Shown in pieces: positions 8,014 through 16,571 of a stretch of DNA of 64,000 nucleotides. A program made the position numbers and the translations under genes. The notes under the pieces were generated by a model, which saw only the letters and a list, made by a program, of their open reading frames with translations, had not been told where the DNA came from and ran no database searches. Within the stretch, counting starts at the first letter, position 1. Each line of letters begins with the position of its first letter. Source of the DNA: Candidatus Dormiibacterota bacterium (GTDB taxonomy: Bacteria > Acidobacteriota > Polarisedimenticolia > Gp22-AA2); NCBI GenBank assembly GCA_035635555.1, contig DASQAT010000030.1, forward strand, positions 1-64,000. The letters are read 5' to 3'.

Positions 8014-10989
8014 ATGGAACGCCACGCGCATCGTCACCGCGTCGCGCGCAGCGCCGCCGCGCTCACCGCTTTGATAGTCGTACTGTTGGGTCACCAATCG
8101 GGTCGGGCGTACCCGGTTCCCGATCCGGCGCTCGAATACGTCACGAACGGCCATTTCGACAACGGCCTGGCCGACTGGGATAACTACGGGAATGTGGTGG
8201 ACATGGGGGGATTCGCGCGGGTGACCGCCGACTCGGCCTCCTACCCCTGGACCGTCCAGCTCCGCCAGCTCGATCGCCGGATCGACATCCTCGAAGCCGG
8301 CATGATCTACACGCTGTCCTTCAAGAGCCGGATCGTCGCCGATCCCGACGCGCCCGCGGGGCCGTTCACGCACAGGCTCTGGGTCGAGTTCTCGCAGCAC
8401 GTGGCCGGCTACGGAGCGGACATCCGGACCTGGGCGGTCCTGGACATCCCGCTGGAGAACGCCGCCGGAGATCTCTCGTGGCACACGTACACGGCCACGT
8501 TCCAGGTTCCGGACGACATCGACCAGAGCCGCCAGCAGGGTCCCGAGAGCTGGTTCGCGTTCGAGCTGGGCGCCGAGAGGGGAACCGTGGAGTTCGATGA
8601 CCTCTCCATCCAGCTTTCCCCGCCTACCAACTACACCGGTCAGGCGATCACCATCGCCACGATGGAGCCGCAGGACGAGTACTGGGCCGGCGACGGTGCC
8701 GACCAGGTGACGACCTCGGGCACCAATCACGAGCTCAAACTGTCGCTCCCCCCGAACAGCCAGGCATTCGCCTACAAGCTCATGTATCTCGACATCCAGC
8801 AGCTCGGGTGGGACCTGGCGCTGCGCGTCCGGACGGATCACCCGGAGAACGTGGGACGGATGTATGTGATCCTCCGCGCCGGACCGATCGACTTCGTGTT
8901 CCACTCCTTCCACGGTCTGAAGCCGGGCACCAACACCATCACCATCGGGAGCGAGCTCACGACACCGGATCCCAACCATCAGCCCGCGGACGACCGCTGC
9001 TTCGACCAGAGCGAGGTGGCCGGCAACGGCCGCGTCTGCGACCTCTACCAGTTCTGGTTCGTGCACAGGCCGTTCAACTGGAGCGGGATCTATACGCTCG
9101 GCGTCAAGCTCGAGACGAACGGCAACGGCGCCGCCGCGCAGAACACCGACGTCTTCGTGGACGACGTGCGCATCGTCCCCTGGGGCACGACCCCGCCCCA
9201 GCCGACGCGCCGGCCGCCGATCGTCTCCCATGTCAACGCCGAGGTCGTCCGGGACGGGCAGGTCAAGATCCAGTGGGAGACGGACCAGGACGCCGGATCC
9301 AGAGTGGAGTACGGCACCGGCGCCACGTTCTACCTGTACCCTTCGAGCCAGGAGAACCCCGGCGAGATGACCCGCGTCCACGAGGTCGTGATGCCCGCCG
9401 GGCTGCCCCCCTCGACCCGCTACCACGCCCGCATCGTCTCGCGCGGTGCGACATCGCTCGAGGGTCGATCCGGCGATTTCACATTCATCACCCAGCCTGC
9501 CGTGGACCCGGTCCCGAGAGACGACAGCAAGTCATACCCGGTCGGGATCTTCTTCGTCCCGACCCCCGAGGATCAGCCGCTCGCCGTTCGCGCCGGCTTC
9601 AACACTCTGTTCGGCGGGCTGTTCGGCTCATGCGAATACGGGGCGACGCTCGCGGACGAAGCCGCTGCGGAGACCGCCGTGGCACGGGCCTTCCTGGACA
9701 AGACCCAGACGTTCACGCCGCCCGTCCGGGCCGTCACCACCGGTTTCTGCAACAACGTGGTCCTGAACCCGGCGCTGAGCGACCAGCAGGTCCGCGACTA
9801 CGCCAGTGCCAGGATCAGCGGTGTCGCCGGCCATCCGGGGCTGTACGGCTACTACATCTTCGACGAGCCCGAGCTGTTCGACCCGCTCGGCACGACCGGC
9901 TCCCCATGCCTCCCTCGTGTCGCGCGGTCGCCGGGCACCATCCTGCCGCAGCGGATGGACATCCTCTACCAGGAGATCCACAAGCCCCCCTACTCCTACC
10001 CCGCCGTGAGCGCGACGACGTACATGAACAACACGACCTACCCCTATCGCGCCCTGATCGACGTTCCTATGCTGGACAACTATCCCCCCTACAACTATCC
10101 GAAGGAATGGATCGCCTGCGGGCTGGCCGAGGCGGAGCAGTCGGGCAAGCCGTTCCAGCACGTTTTCGAGGCGTACTCCTTCGAGCTGGACAGGAGCTTC
10201 CCCGTGGGACCCTCGCCCAGCCGGTACCCCACCGAGCAGGAGATGCGCACCATGGCCTACCTGGGGATCGTCTACGGCGCCCGCGGAACCTGGGCGTACT
10301 CGATGAGCGAGCTCACGCCCTTCCCCGGCACCGAGTGGGTGTGGACGGGGCTCTCCAACGTGGCAAAGGAGCTGCGCCGACTGGAGCCGCTGCTCGCGTC
10401 GACGGACCCGATCCGCTATCCCATCGAGCCTCAGTTCACGGACGCGGACATCAAGGCCCGGAGCAAGGCGTACCTGGGCCAGGACTACATGATCACGATC
10501 AACGCCAACGCCGCGGCCGCCTCCCAGCAAAGCGTGACCCTGGGGAGCCCGGCCCGCGGCATGACCGCGGAAGTGATCGGCGAGGCGCGGTCGGTTCCGA
10601 TCGACGCGGGCGGCGTGCTCAAGGATGACTGGAGCGCCTACGACGTTCACCTGTACAGGATCGCGGCGGACGGACAGGATCCCTCGGTCAGCATCACGTC
10701 GCCCGCACAATCTACGACCTACCGGAAGAAGGGGAAGCCGGTCACCGTCACCGTCAAGGTCAACGCCAGCGACAACGCCGCGCTCGATCTCATCAGGCTC
10801 TACGTGTCCCCCCCTACCCCGCCCCCGCCGCCCGATCTGGTCGTCTCACCTAAAGTAAAGACGATCAACCAGGCCACTCTTTCCTGGACGACGAGCACGA
10901 TCGGGGACTACACGATCAAGGTCCGCGCCATCGACGTGAACGGGCGGTTCAAGGACTCCGCGGAGGTTTCGATCACAGTCAGAAACTAG
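8014..10989 (+). CDS. Secreted multidomain protein with glycosidase-like TIM-barrel region
   Basis: A 991-residue exported protein. Residues 1-33 are a signal peptide (AALTALIVVLLGHQSGRA). Residues about 40-390 hold one or two beta-sandwich regions of carbohydrate-binding type (NGHFDNGLADWDNYG opening). About 400-495 is a fibronectin type III-like domain (VSHVNAEVVRDGQVKIQWET, then PPSTRYHARIVS). About 505-860 resembles a glycoside-hydrolase barrel, with GYYIFDEPELFDP as a possible acidic active-site strand. The last 100 residues are an Ig-like domain (SVSITSPAQSTTY). The start is preceded by GAGGAGG. A TATACT at 7945-7950 may be its -10 element. It is probably an extracellular polysaccharide-active enzyme; the catalytic assignment is inference. 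Confidence 0.8.
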   Translation: MERHAHRHRVARSAAALTALIVVLLGHQSGRAYPVPDPALEYVTNGHFDNGLADWDNYGNVVDMGGFARVTADSASYPWTVQLRQLDRRIDILEAGMIYTLSFKSRIVADPDAPAGPFTHRLWVEFSQHVAGYGADIRTWAVLDIPLENAAGDLSWHTYTATFQVPDDIDQSRQQGPESWFAFELGAERGTVEFDDLSIQLSPPTNYTGQAITIATMEPQDEYWAGDGADQVTTSGTNHELKLSLPPNSQAFAYKLMYLDIQQLGWDLALRVRTDHPENVGRMYVILRAGPIDFVFHSFHGLKPGTNTITIGSELTTPDPNHQPADDRCFDQSEVAGNGRVCDLYQFWFVHRPFNWSGIYTLGVKLETNGNGAAAQNTDVFVDDVRIVPWGTTPPQPTRRPPIVSHVNAEVVRDGQVKIQWETDQDAGSRVEYGTGATFYLYPSSQENPGEMTRVHEVVMPAGLPPSTRYHARIVSRGATSLEGRSGDFTFITQPAVDPVPRDDSKSYPVGIFFVPTPEDQPLAVRAGFNTLFGGLFGSCEYGATLADEAAAETAVARAFLDKTQTFTPPVRAVTTGFCNNVVLNPALSDQQVRDYASARISGVAGHPGLYGYYIFDEPELFDPLGTTGSPCLPRVARSPGTILPQRMDILYQEIHKPPYSYPAVSATTYMNNTTYPYRALIDVPMLDNYPPYNYPKEWIACGLAEAEQSGKPFQHVFEAYSFELDRSFPVGPSPSRYPTEQEMRTMAYLGIVYGARGTWAYSMSELTPFPGTEWVWTGLSNVAKELRRLEPLLASTDPIRYPIEPQFTDADIKARSKAYLGQDYMITINANAAAASQQSVTLGSPARGMTAEVIGEARSVPIDAGGVLKDDWSAYDVHLYRIAADGQDPSVSITSPAQSTTYRKKGKPVTVTVKVNASDNAALDLIRLYVSPPTPPPPPDLVVSPKVKTINQATLSWTTSTIGDYTIKVRAIDVNGRFKDSAEVSITVRN

Positions 10990-11013
10990 AAGATGGTCTG
11001 CGGTCGCGCCTCG

Positions 11014-13074
11014 TCACGGGAAACCTCCCGGAAGACCGATCGGAGCCGGCGGTGGCAGCGGTGGAAGAAGGCCGGTTTCGTCGAGCATCACATCGAACGC
11101 ATCGACGACGACGAAGGGGCCCACGGACGAAGTGTTCGCGACCCCCGTCACCATGATCACAAGCGTGTGGCTCCCCACTTCCAGTCGGGGGCTCGTGTAC
11201 ATCACGCGCGAAAACTCCGGGCGCGACGGATCGAAGGTGTCCACCGTCGCGGTACGCCTCCCGTCGATCAGGACGTCGGCGATCCCGCAGCGCTCGCACG
11301 GGAAGCCGATCCATCGCACCCCCGTTCCCGTGAACGTGAAGGTGGCCGTCGATCCCGCCGACCCGGCGTACACGGCGCGGCTGCCGCTCATCGCGACGCC
11401 GACGTCTTCGTTGGAGATCACGGTCCAGGCCCCGGCCGGCGCAAGCTCGACCCCGGTCTCCTCCGTGCGAACGACGGCGAGGGCCGGGACGGGGCCGTTC
11501 GCCACGGTCACCGTCAACGCGGCCGAGGTGGCCAGGTTGCCCGCCGCGTCCCGCGCCCGTGCCGCCAGATGGTGCACTCCATCCGATGCGGAGCGCGTGT
11601 CCCACGGCACCTCGTAGGGCGCCCACGTGTCCTCGGGCCCCAGCGGCATGCCGTCGATCAGAAACTGCACCCCCGACACGGCCACGGCGTCGGAGGCGCT
11701 CGCCGTGACGTTCATGGTGCCCGACACCGTCGCCCCGTCGTCGGGGGCGCTCATGGCGATGGCCGGCGCGGTCGTGTCCTGGATCGTGATCAGGACGCTG
11801 TCGGTCGCGCTCGCTTTTTGCGGGTCGCTCACCAGCAACGTCACGGTCGTCGTCCCGAGGGGGAGGGTCACGCGCGGGTGGTCGCCGTCCGCCCGGCCGG
11901 CCGCCCACGACCAATCGTACGCGAGCGGGTCTCCGTCGGGGTCGGACGAGCCGGACCCGTCCAGGGTGACCGGGGCACCGTCCGGGCCGGTCGCCTCGAC
12001 GACCTGATCGGGTCCCGCGTCGGCGAGAGGGGGATGGTTCGGCGGAGCCTCCTCTTGCCGGAGGGCGAAGACGCCGGCGCCATTGGTGCCCGCGTAGAGA
12101 TTCCTCGGATCCTGCGGTTCGACGGCCAGCGTGGTGACGTTCACGCCCGAGAGGCCGGCGCTCAGATCGATCCAGTGGTCGCCGCCGTCGATGCTCTTGA
12201 AGACGCCGTCGCTGTACGCTGCGGCGTAAAGAGTCGTCGGGGCCTTCGGATCGATGGCCAGGGCGTTGATCGTGATGTTGGGAAGGCCCGTGGCGGCCCA
12301 GGTTGCGCCGCCGTCCGTGCTCTTGAAGACGCCGCCGCTGGCGTACCCCGGCCCGCCGATGGTCCCCACATAGAGAGTGGCGGGCGTTTGCGGGTCGATG
12401 GCAAGCGCCAGGACGCCGTGGTTGGTCAGGCCGACGTTGGCGTAGCTCCAGGTGGCGCCCCCGTCGGTGGTCTTGAAGACACCGGAGCCGAAGGCGCCTG
12501 CGTAGACGGTGGAGGGAGTCTGCGAATCGATGGCCAGTCCGTAGATATCGACCCAGGATGGTCCGCTGTTGAGGGCAGTCCAGATGTCCCCTCCGTCGGT
12601 GCTCTTCGAAATGCTCTCCTTCCTGATCTCAAAATCGAGCCTCGTTCCTGCGTACAGAGTGGTGTGGGTCCGGGGGTCGATGGCGATGAGGGCGACGCGC
12701 GGGTTGGTCATGCCCGTGCCGGACCAGCTCGCGCCTCCGTCGGTGCTCTTGAAGACGCCGCCGGGAGCCGCCGTGTAGAGGGTGGAGGAACTCGTGGGAT
12801 CGAGGACCACGGTGCGCGTGCCGGGACCGGAGGCGGCCCAGGTTGCGCCGGCGTCGGTCGTCTTGAAGAGGCCCGGATCACTGCTGGCGTAAATGGTGCC
12901 TTTGGCGTTCGGGTCGATGGCCAGGCGGTAGATCACCCTCCCCTCCGGCCCGATCGCCGTCCAGACGTTCGTGCCGGCCTCAGCCCGGTGCTGGCCGCTC
13001 AACCCGAGAAGCGCCGACAGCATCGCCACGGCGCACCGCCTTGCCCTCACGTCTTTCGCTGAGATCGGATTCAT
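11014..13074 (-). CDS. Exported BNR-propeller protein with PKD/Ig-like C-terminal domains
   Basis: A 686-residue exported protein. A signal peptide (AVAMLSALLGLSGQHRAEA) leads into about eight BNR/sialidase-type repeats of the form GLFKTTDAGATWAASG with LAIDP..TPSTVYAG linkers (residues about 30-330), which should fold as a beta-propeller. A PKD-like domain follows (PPLADAGPDQVVEATG), then an Ig-like domain (PAIAMSAPDDGATVSGTMNV), then a terminal beta-sandwich ending in a Pro-rich tail. No sialidase catalytic residues were recognised, so it is more likely a surface or binding protein. The ATG at 13074 is favoured by GGGAGGGG five bases upstream over the GTG three bases earlier. It is convergent to the previous gene with only 24 bp between. 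Confidence 0.8.
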   Translation of the reverse strand: MNPISAKDVRARRCAVAMLSALLGLSGQHRAEAGTNVWTAIGPEGRVIYRLAIDPNAKGTIYASSDPGLFKTTDAGATWAASGPGTRTVVLDPTSSSTLYTAAPGGVFKSTDGGASWSGTGMTNPRVALIAIDPRTHTTLYAGTRLDFEIRKESISKSTDGGDIWTALNSGPSWVDIYGLAIDSQTPSTVYAGAFGSGVFKTTDGGATWSYANVGLTNHGVLALAIDPQTPATLYVGTIGGPGYASGGVFKSTDGGATWAATGLPNITINALAIDPKAPTTLYAAAYSDGVFKSIDGGDHWIDLSAGLSGVNVTTLAVEPQDPRNLYAGTNGAGVFALRQEEAPPNHPPLADAGPDQVVEATGPDGAPVTLDGSGSSDPDGDPLAYDWSWAAGRADGDHPRVTLPLGTTTVTLLVSDPQKASATDSVLITIQDTTAPAIAMSAPDDGATVSGTMNVTASASDAVAVSGVQFLIDGMPLGPEDTWAPYEVPWDTRSASDGVHHLAARARDAAGNLATSAALTVTVANGPVPALAVVRTEETGVELAPAGAWTVISNEDVGVAMSGSRAVYAGSAGSTATFTFTGTGVRWIGFPCERCGIADVLIDGRRTATVDTFDPSRPEFSRVMYTSPRLEVGSHTLVIMVTGVANTSSVGPFVVVDAFDVMLDETGLLPPLPPPAPIGLPGGFP

Positions 13075-13228
13075 CACGTCCCCTCCCTTTCACGATCTGG
13101 AGCGGTCTCCCGCGCTTCCACCGACTCGCAGGCAGTCGGCGAAGAGTCCGAAGAATGGGCCGAGGATGAACGTGCGCCAATCGGTGAAATTCCTGAAAGG
13201 AAGGAAGTAAAAATCCGCATGGCTTCGG

Positions 13229-13257
13229 TTGACTCCCCGGCGCCACCGGGGTAAATA
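13229..13257 (+). promoter_or_regulatory. Sigma-70-type promoter for the trypsin-like protease gene
   Basis: TTGACT at 13229-13234 and TAAATA at 13252-13257 are separated by exactly 17 bp. The spacer is almost a perfect inverted repeat (CCCC-GGCGCCACC-GGGG). The expected transcript start is near 13264, giving a leader of about 43 nt before the ATG at 13307. Confidence 0.65.
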
Positions 13258-13306
13258 GAGACAGACGTCAGAATCGCGTGAGGGTTTTCCCGAAGGAGGG
13301 CGCAGC

Positions 13307-14794
13307 ATGAGAAACAGAGTCGAGGTCCTGTCAGTCGTGCTCGTCGTGGTGGCCTTTGCAGCGCTCCTGCCTTGGGCGGGGGCCTTCGCCGCCGGTTCGC
13401 CCGCCGACAAGGGGCAGAGAACCGCCGAGATGCCGATGCGAGTGCAGACGGAGGGTACGACCTACGGTCAATATCTGCAGCGGCAGGCCGATCTCATGAC
13501 GCGTCTGAGAGGATCGGTGCCCGCCGCGGCCATGCACGCGCCGGTGCGCGTCGACCTGTCGCGCGAGGAGATCGACGGCGTCGAGCGGGCGCCACGGGTC
13601 AACGGTATGCCGCAGAGGATTGGACTGGTCAAGGGGGTGAACCCGATGCTGGCCGTCGACGGCGTTCAGATTGATTCGGCCCCAGGCGGGCCGCGCCGCG
13701 GTCCCGGCGCCCAGGCGTCCCGGACGGCGGACGGAGGGCTCGCGTGGGCGGTCGAGGTGTCGGCCGCAGGCGCAGGCGCCCTGCGCGTCCACCTCGAGGG
13801 CCTGTCGCTGCCGGCGAGCGCCGAGCTCTACTTCTACAGCCGCGCCGGTGAGGTGTTCGGTCCCTACCGCGGCGCCGGCCCCGACGGCGACGGCGATCTC
13901 TGGACCGACACGGTGTTCGGGGCCGAAGGGATACTGGAGCTTCACGTGGCGGCCGGGGCGAGTCCGGCCGACCTCCAACTGGTCGCGTTCCGCGTGACGG
14001 AGGTCGGCATCGTCATGCCGCGCTTCGCGGGCTCCTTCACCCCCGCGGCCGTCGGCTTCTGCGGCGATCCCGACTGCATCGTCGATGCGACGTGCGTCAC
14101 CGGCACCGCCGCGGACGCCGCCAAGGACGCCGTCGCGAAGATGGAGTGGGCCCAGGGTCAGTTCCTCTACACCTGCACCGGTGGCCTCATCGCCGACAGC
14201 AATCCCGCGCAGGATAATTTCTTCCTGACCGCCGCCCACTGCCTGGGGAACAACAAGACGGCGCGCAACCTGCAGTTCTACTGGAGATTCCGCACCTCGA
14301 GCTGCAACGGGACCTGCCCGATCAACACCGGCTGGCCCTACAAGACGATGGGATCGACGGTCGCGTCGACCGGCAAGAAGGGAGACTACACACTGCTGCA
14401 CCTGGACGCGGTCCCGCCGGCGAACTCCGTCTTCCTCGGCTGGACGAACGTCGCTGTCGCCCTGGCCAACGGCACGCACCTCTACCGGATTAGCAATCCG
14501 GACTTTGGACCCCAGGTCTATTCCCAGCACGATGTGGATACCGCCGCCGGGACGTGCGGCGGCTGGCCGCGGGGCGGATGGATCTACAGCCGTGACATCA
14601 TGGGGGCAATCGACGGAGGAAGCAGCGGCTCGCCGATCATCAACGGCGCGTCCCAGATCGTCGGCCAGCTCAGCGGCACCTGCGGCGGCAATCCGAGCGA
14701 CGCCTGCTCGAGCGGTCCGGGCGAGGCCAACGCGACCGTCGACGGGGCGTTCGCCGGCTACTACTCGTCGATTCAGCCGATCATCAATCCCTGA
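13307..14794 (+). CDS. Secreted trypsin-like (S1) serine endopeptidase
   Basis: A 495-residue exported protease. Residues 1-29 are a signal peptide (VVLVVVAFAALLPWAGAFA). About 30-250 is a prodomain-like region with a jelly-roll character (SLPASAELYFYSRAGEVFGP). The catalytic domain has all three S1 residues in order: His in FFLTAAHCLG (about 310), Asp in KKGDYTLLHLD (about 361) and Ser in DGGSSGSPII (about 440). Several Cys pairs (CGDPDCIVDATC, SSCNGTCPI) suggest disulfides as in lysyl endopeptidase-like enzymes. The start is preceded by AAGGAGG. It probably degrades external proteins. Substrate preference cannot be read. Confidence 0.88.
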   Translation: MRNRVEVLSVVLVVVAFAALLPWAGAFAAGSPADKGQRTAEMPMRVQTEGTTYGQYLQRQADLMTRLRGSVPAAAMHAPVRVDLSREEIDGVERAPRVNGMPQRIGLVKGVNPMLAVDGVQIDSAPGGPRRGPGAQASRTADGGLAWAVEVSAAGAGALRVHLEGLSLPASAELYFYSRAGEVFGPYRGAGPDGDGDLWTDTVFGAEGILELHVAAGASPADLQLVAFRVTEVGIVMPRFAGSFTPAAVGFCGDPDCIVDATCVTGTAADAAKDAVAKMEWAQGQFLYTCTGGLIADSNPAQDNFFLTAAHCLGNNKTARNLQFYWRFRTSSCNGTCPINTGWPYKTMGSTVASTGKKGDYTLLHLDAVPPANSVFLGWTNVAVALANGTHLYRISNPDFGPQVYSQHDVDTAAGTCGGWPRGGWIYSRDIMGAIDGGSSGSPIINGASQIVGQLSGTCGGNPSDACSSGPGEANATVDGAFAGYYSSIQPIINP

Positions 14795-14823
14795 GCGTCA
14801 TCCCACGGGAGCGTGGTCTGCGT

Positions 14824-15030
14824 CTACAGTCGGACGAAATAAGGCAGGGTCATGAGGACGATGCCGATGATCACCAGCAGGAGGTTGCTCGACACGAAAT
14901 AGGGGTAGACCATGAGCACGAGTCCACACACGAAGGGGACCGTGGCTTTCTGCTTTTTTCCGTAGATGAAGTACCCCGCCCCGGCGGCACTGAACAGGAG
15001 CTCCAGGAAGAGTGATGCCGGATCGCCCAT
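14824..15030 (-). CDS. Small membrane protein with two transmembrane helices
   Basis: A 68-residue protein with hydrophobic segments at about 7-17 (FLELLFSAAGAGYFIYG), 25-38 (PFVCGLVLMVYPYFV) and 41-60 (NLLLVIIGIVLMTLPYF). A short KKQK loop sits between the first two. It resembles small 'amino acid transport protein'-like membrane proteins but has no known motif. The ATG at 15030 lies one base after the stop of the upstream RNase gene (TAAGATG), so translation is probably coupled. An upstream in-frame start at 15066 would overlap that gene by 35 bp. Confidence 0.6.
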   Translation of the reverse strand: MGDPASLFLELLFSAAGAGYFIYGKKQKATVPFVCGLVLMVYPYFVSSNLLLVIIGIVLMTLPYFVRL

Positions 15031-15031
15031 C

Positions 15032-16537
15032 TTAGGAACCGGCCCTTCCGCGAGGGCCCCCGGCATTCTTCGATCCGCCGGTGCGGCGCGCGAAATCGAT
15101 GAACCCGCGCTCGACGTCGGTCTCGAGGAGCTCGACCGTGACCCTTTCCCCGACGTCGAGACCCTCGAACCCGTCGACCATCTTCCCCTCCACGGGCGGA
15201 CGGAAGATCCGGACCCAGGTCCCTTTCTCGGACACGGCGGTGACCATTCCCTCGAACCTCTCCCCGATCCTGGGCTCCAGGAGGAGCGCCGCGGCTGACT
15301 TCCGCACCTGCCGCTCCACCTTGTTCGCGTTGTCTTCCTGCTCCGTGCAGTGGCGAGCCAGATCTTCGAGCTCGCCGCGGCCGTAGGGCGCCGGGCGACC
15401 GGACAGCGAGGCCTTGAGCAGCCGCTGGGTCGCGAGGTCCGGAAAACGCCGGTTCGGGGCCGTGGAATGGGTGTAGTCGTGGACCGCGAGGCCGAAGTGG
15501 CCCGGCGACGTCCCGCCCGGAAGCTCCACCACGTACTCCCCCCGTCCCATCAGCTTGACGACCGCGAGGGAGAGGTCCGGAAACGTGTCGGGCTGGACCC
15601 GGCGACGCTTGCACAGGAATGCTTCGAGGGCGGCGGCGTCCGGCTCCACGGGCAGCGTCTCGTTCAGGGCGGCCGCGAGCTGGACGATCCGTTCCCATCG
15701 CTCGGGTGACCGCAGCACCCGGCGCAGGGACGGCACGCCTCGCGCCGCCAGGAATCTCGCGGTCACCCCGTTGGCGGCGATCATCAGGTCCTCGATCAGC
15801 TCCTTCGCCCGGTTCTTCTCGTCGAGACGCAGATCGGCGAGCACCTCGCCGTCGAACACCGCGCGGGGCTCGATCGTCTCCAGGCTGAGGGCACCCTGCT
15901 CGTGGCGCACGGTCCGGAGCGCCTGCGCGACACGATCCTGGAGCCGGAGCTGCGCATCGATCCCGGGCACGGAGGCGACGCGCCCGGGCGCGGGTCCGCG
16001 GCCCTCCAGCCAGGCGGCGACACTGTCGTACGCGAGCTTGGCGCGATTCAGCACCACCGCGCGATAGATCTCCGATTCCGCGATCGAGCCGTCGTCGCGC
16101 ACCTGCATGTCGACGACGATCGCCGGGCGCTCCTGGTCCTCTCCGAGCGACGTCCTGTCGGTCGAGAGCACCGCGGGAAGCATGGGGAAGATCTCGGCGG
16201 CGGTGTAGACGGACGTGGTGTTGTGCGCCGCGTGCTCGTCGATGGCCGAATCCTTCGTCACCAGCGCATCGACGTCCGCGATCGCGACGAGCACGCGCGT
16301 CGCGCCCGGACCCGCGGCTTCGGCGAACGACACTTGATCGAGATCGCGGGAATCGTCGTTGTCGATCGACACCCACAGGAGCCCGCGGTGGTCGCGGGGG
16401 GCCGGCCCGGGCCCGACCGCCGGCCCGGCGATCGCGTTGGTCTCGGCCACGACGGCGGGCGAGAAGTCGGGCAGCAGCCCGCGATCGATCATGACCCGCC
16501 GCGCGATGGCCTTGAGGTTGTGCCGGTGTCGTTGCAT
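15032..16537 (-). CDS. RNB-domain (RNase II/R family) 3'-5' exoribonuclease
   Basis: A 501-residue cytoplasmic exoribonuclease. The catalytic RNB core shows the metal-binding acidic cluster WVSIDNDDSRDLDQVSFAE near residue 55, GRPAPYGRGELEDLARHC near 380, and the signature YTHSTAPNRRFPDLATQRLL near 355. A C-terminal S1-like RNA-binding domain follows (GERFEGMVTAVSEKGTWVRI). It lacks the N-terminal cold-shock domains of full-length RNase R, so it is a short form. The ATG at 16537 is used because the longer alternative at 16591 overlaps the upstream gene. A TATACT box on the minus strand just upstream suggests a very short leader. It degrades single-stranded RNA in turnover. Confidence 0.85.
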   Translation of the reverse strand: MQRHRHNLKAIARRVMIDRGLLPDFSPAVVAETNAIAGPAVGPGPAPRDHRGLLWVSIDNDDSRDLDQVSFAEAAGPGATRVLVAIADVDALVTKDSAIDEHAAHNTTSVYTAAEIFPMLPAVLSTDRTSLGEDQERPAIVVDMQVRDDGSIAESEIYRAVVLNRAKLAYDSVAAWLEGRGPAPGRVASVPGIDAQLRLQDRVAQALRTVRHEQGALSLETIEPRAVFDGEVLADLRLDEKNRAKELIEDLMIAANGVTARFLAARGVPSLRRVLRSPERWERIVQLAAALNETLPVEPDAAALEAFLCKRRRVQPDTFPDLSLAVVKLMGRGEYVVELPGGTSPGHFGLAVHDYTHSTAPNRRFPDLATQRLLKASLSGRPAPYGRGELEDLARHCTEQEDNANKVERQVRKSAAALLLEPRIGERFEGMVTAVSEKGTWVRIFRPPVEGKMVDGFEGLDVGERVTVELLETDVERGFIDFARRTGGSKNAGGPRGRAGS

Positions 16538-16571
16538 CGTAGTCGGTCCCAGTATATGCGCGGGCGCCCCG

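Noticed and set aside
7915..9426. 500-residue N-terminal extension of the EamA permease
   Set aside because: The extension is antisense to the secreted glycosidase-like gene and has no membrane or family features.
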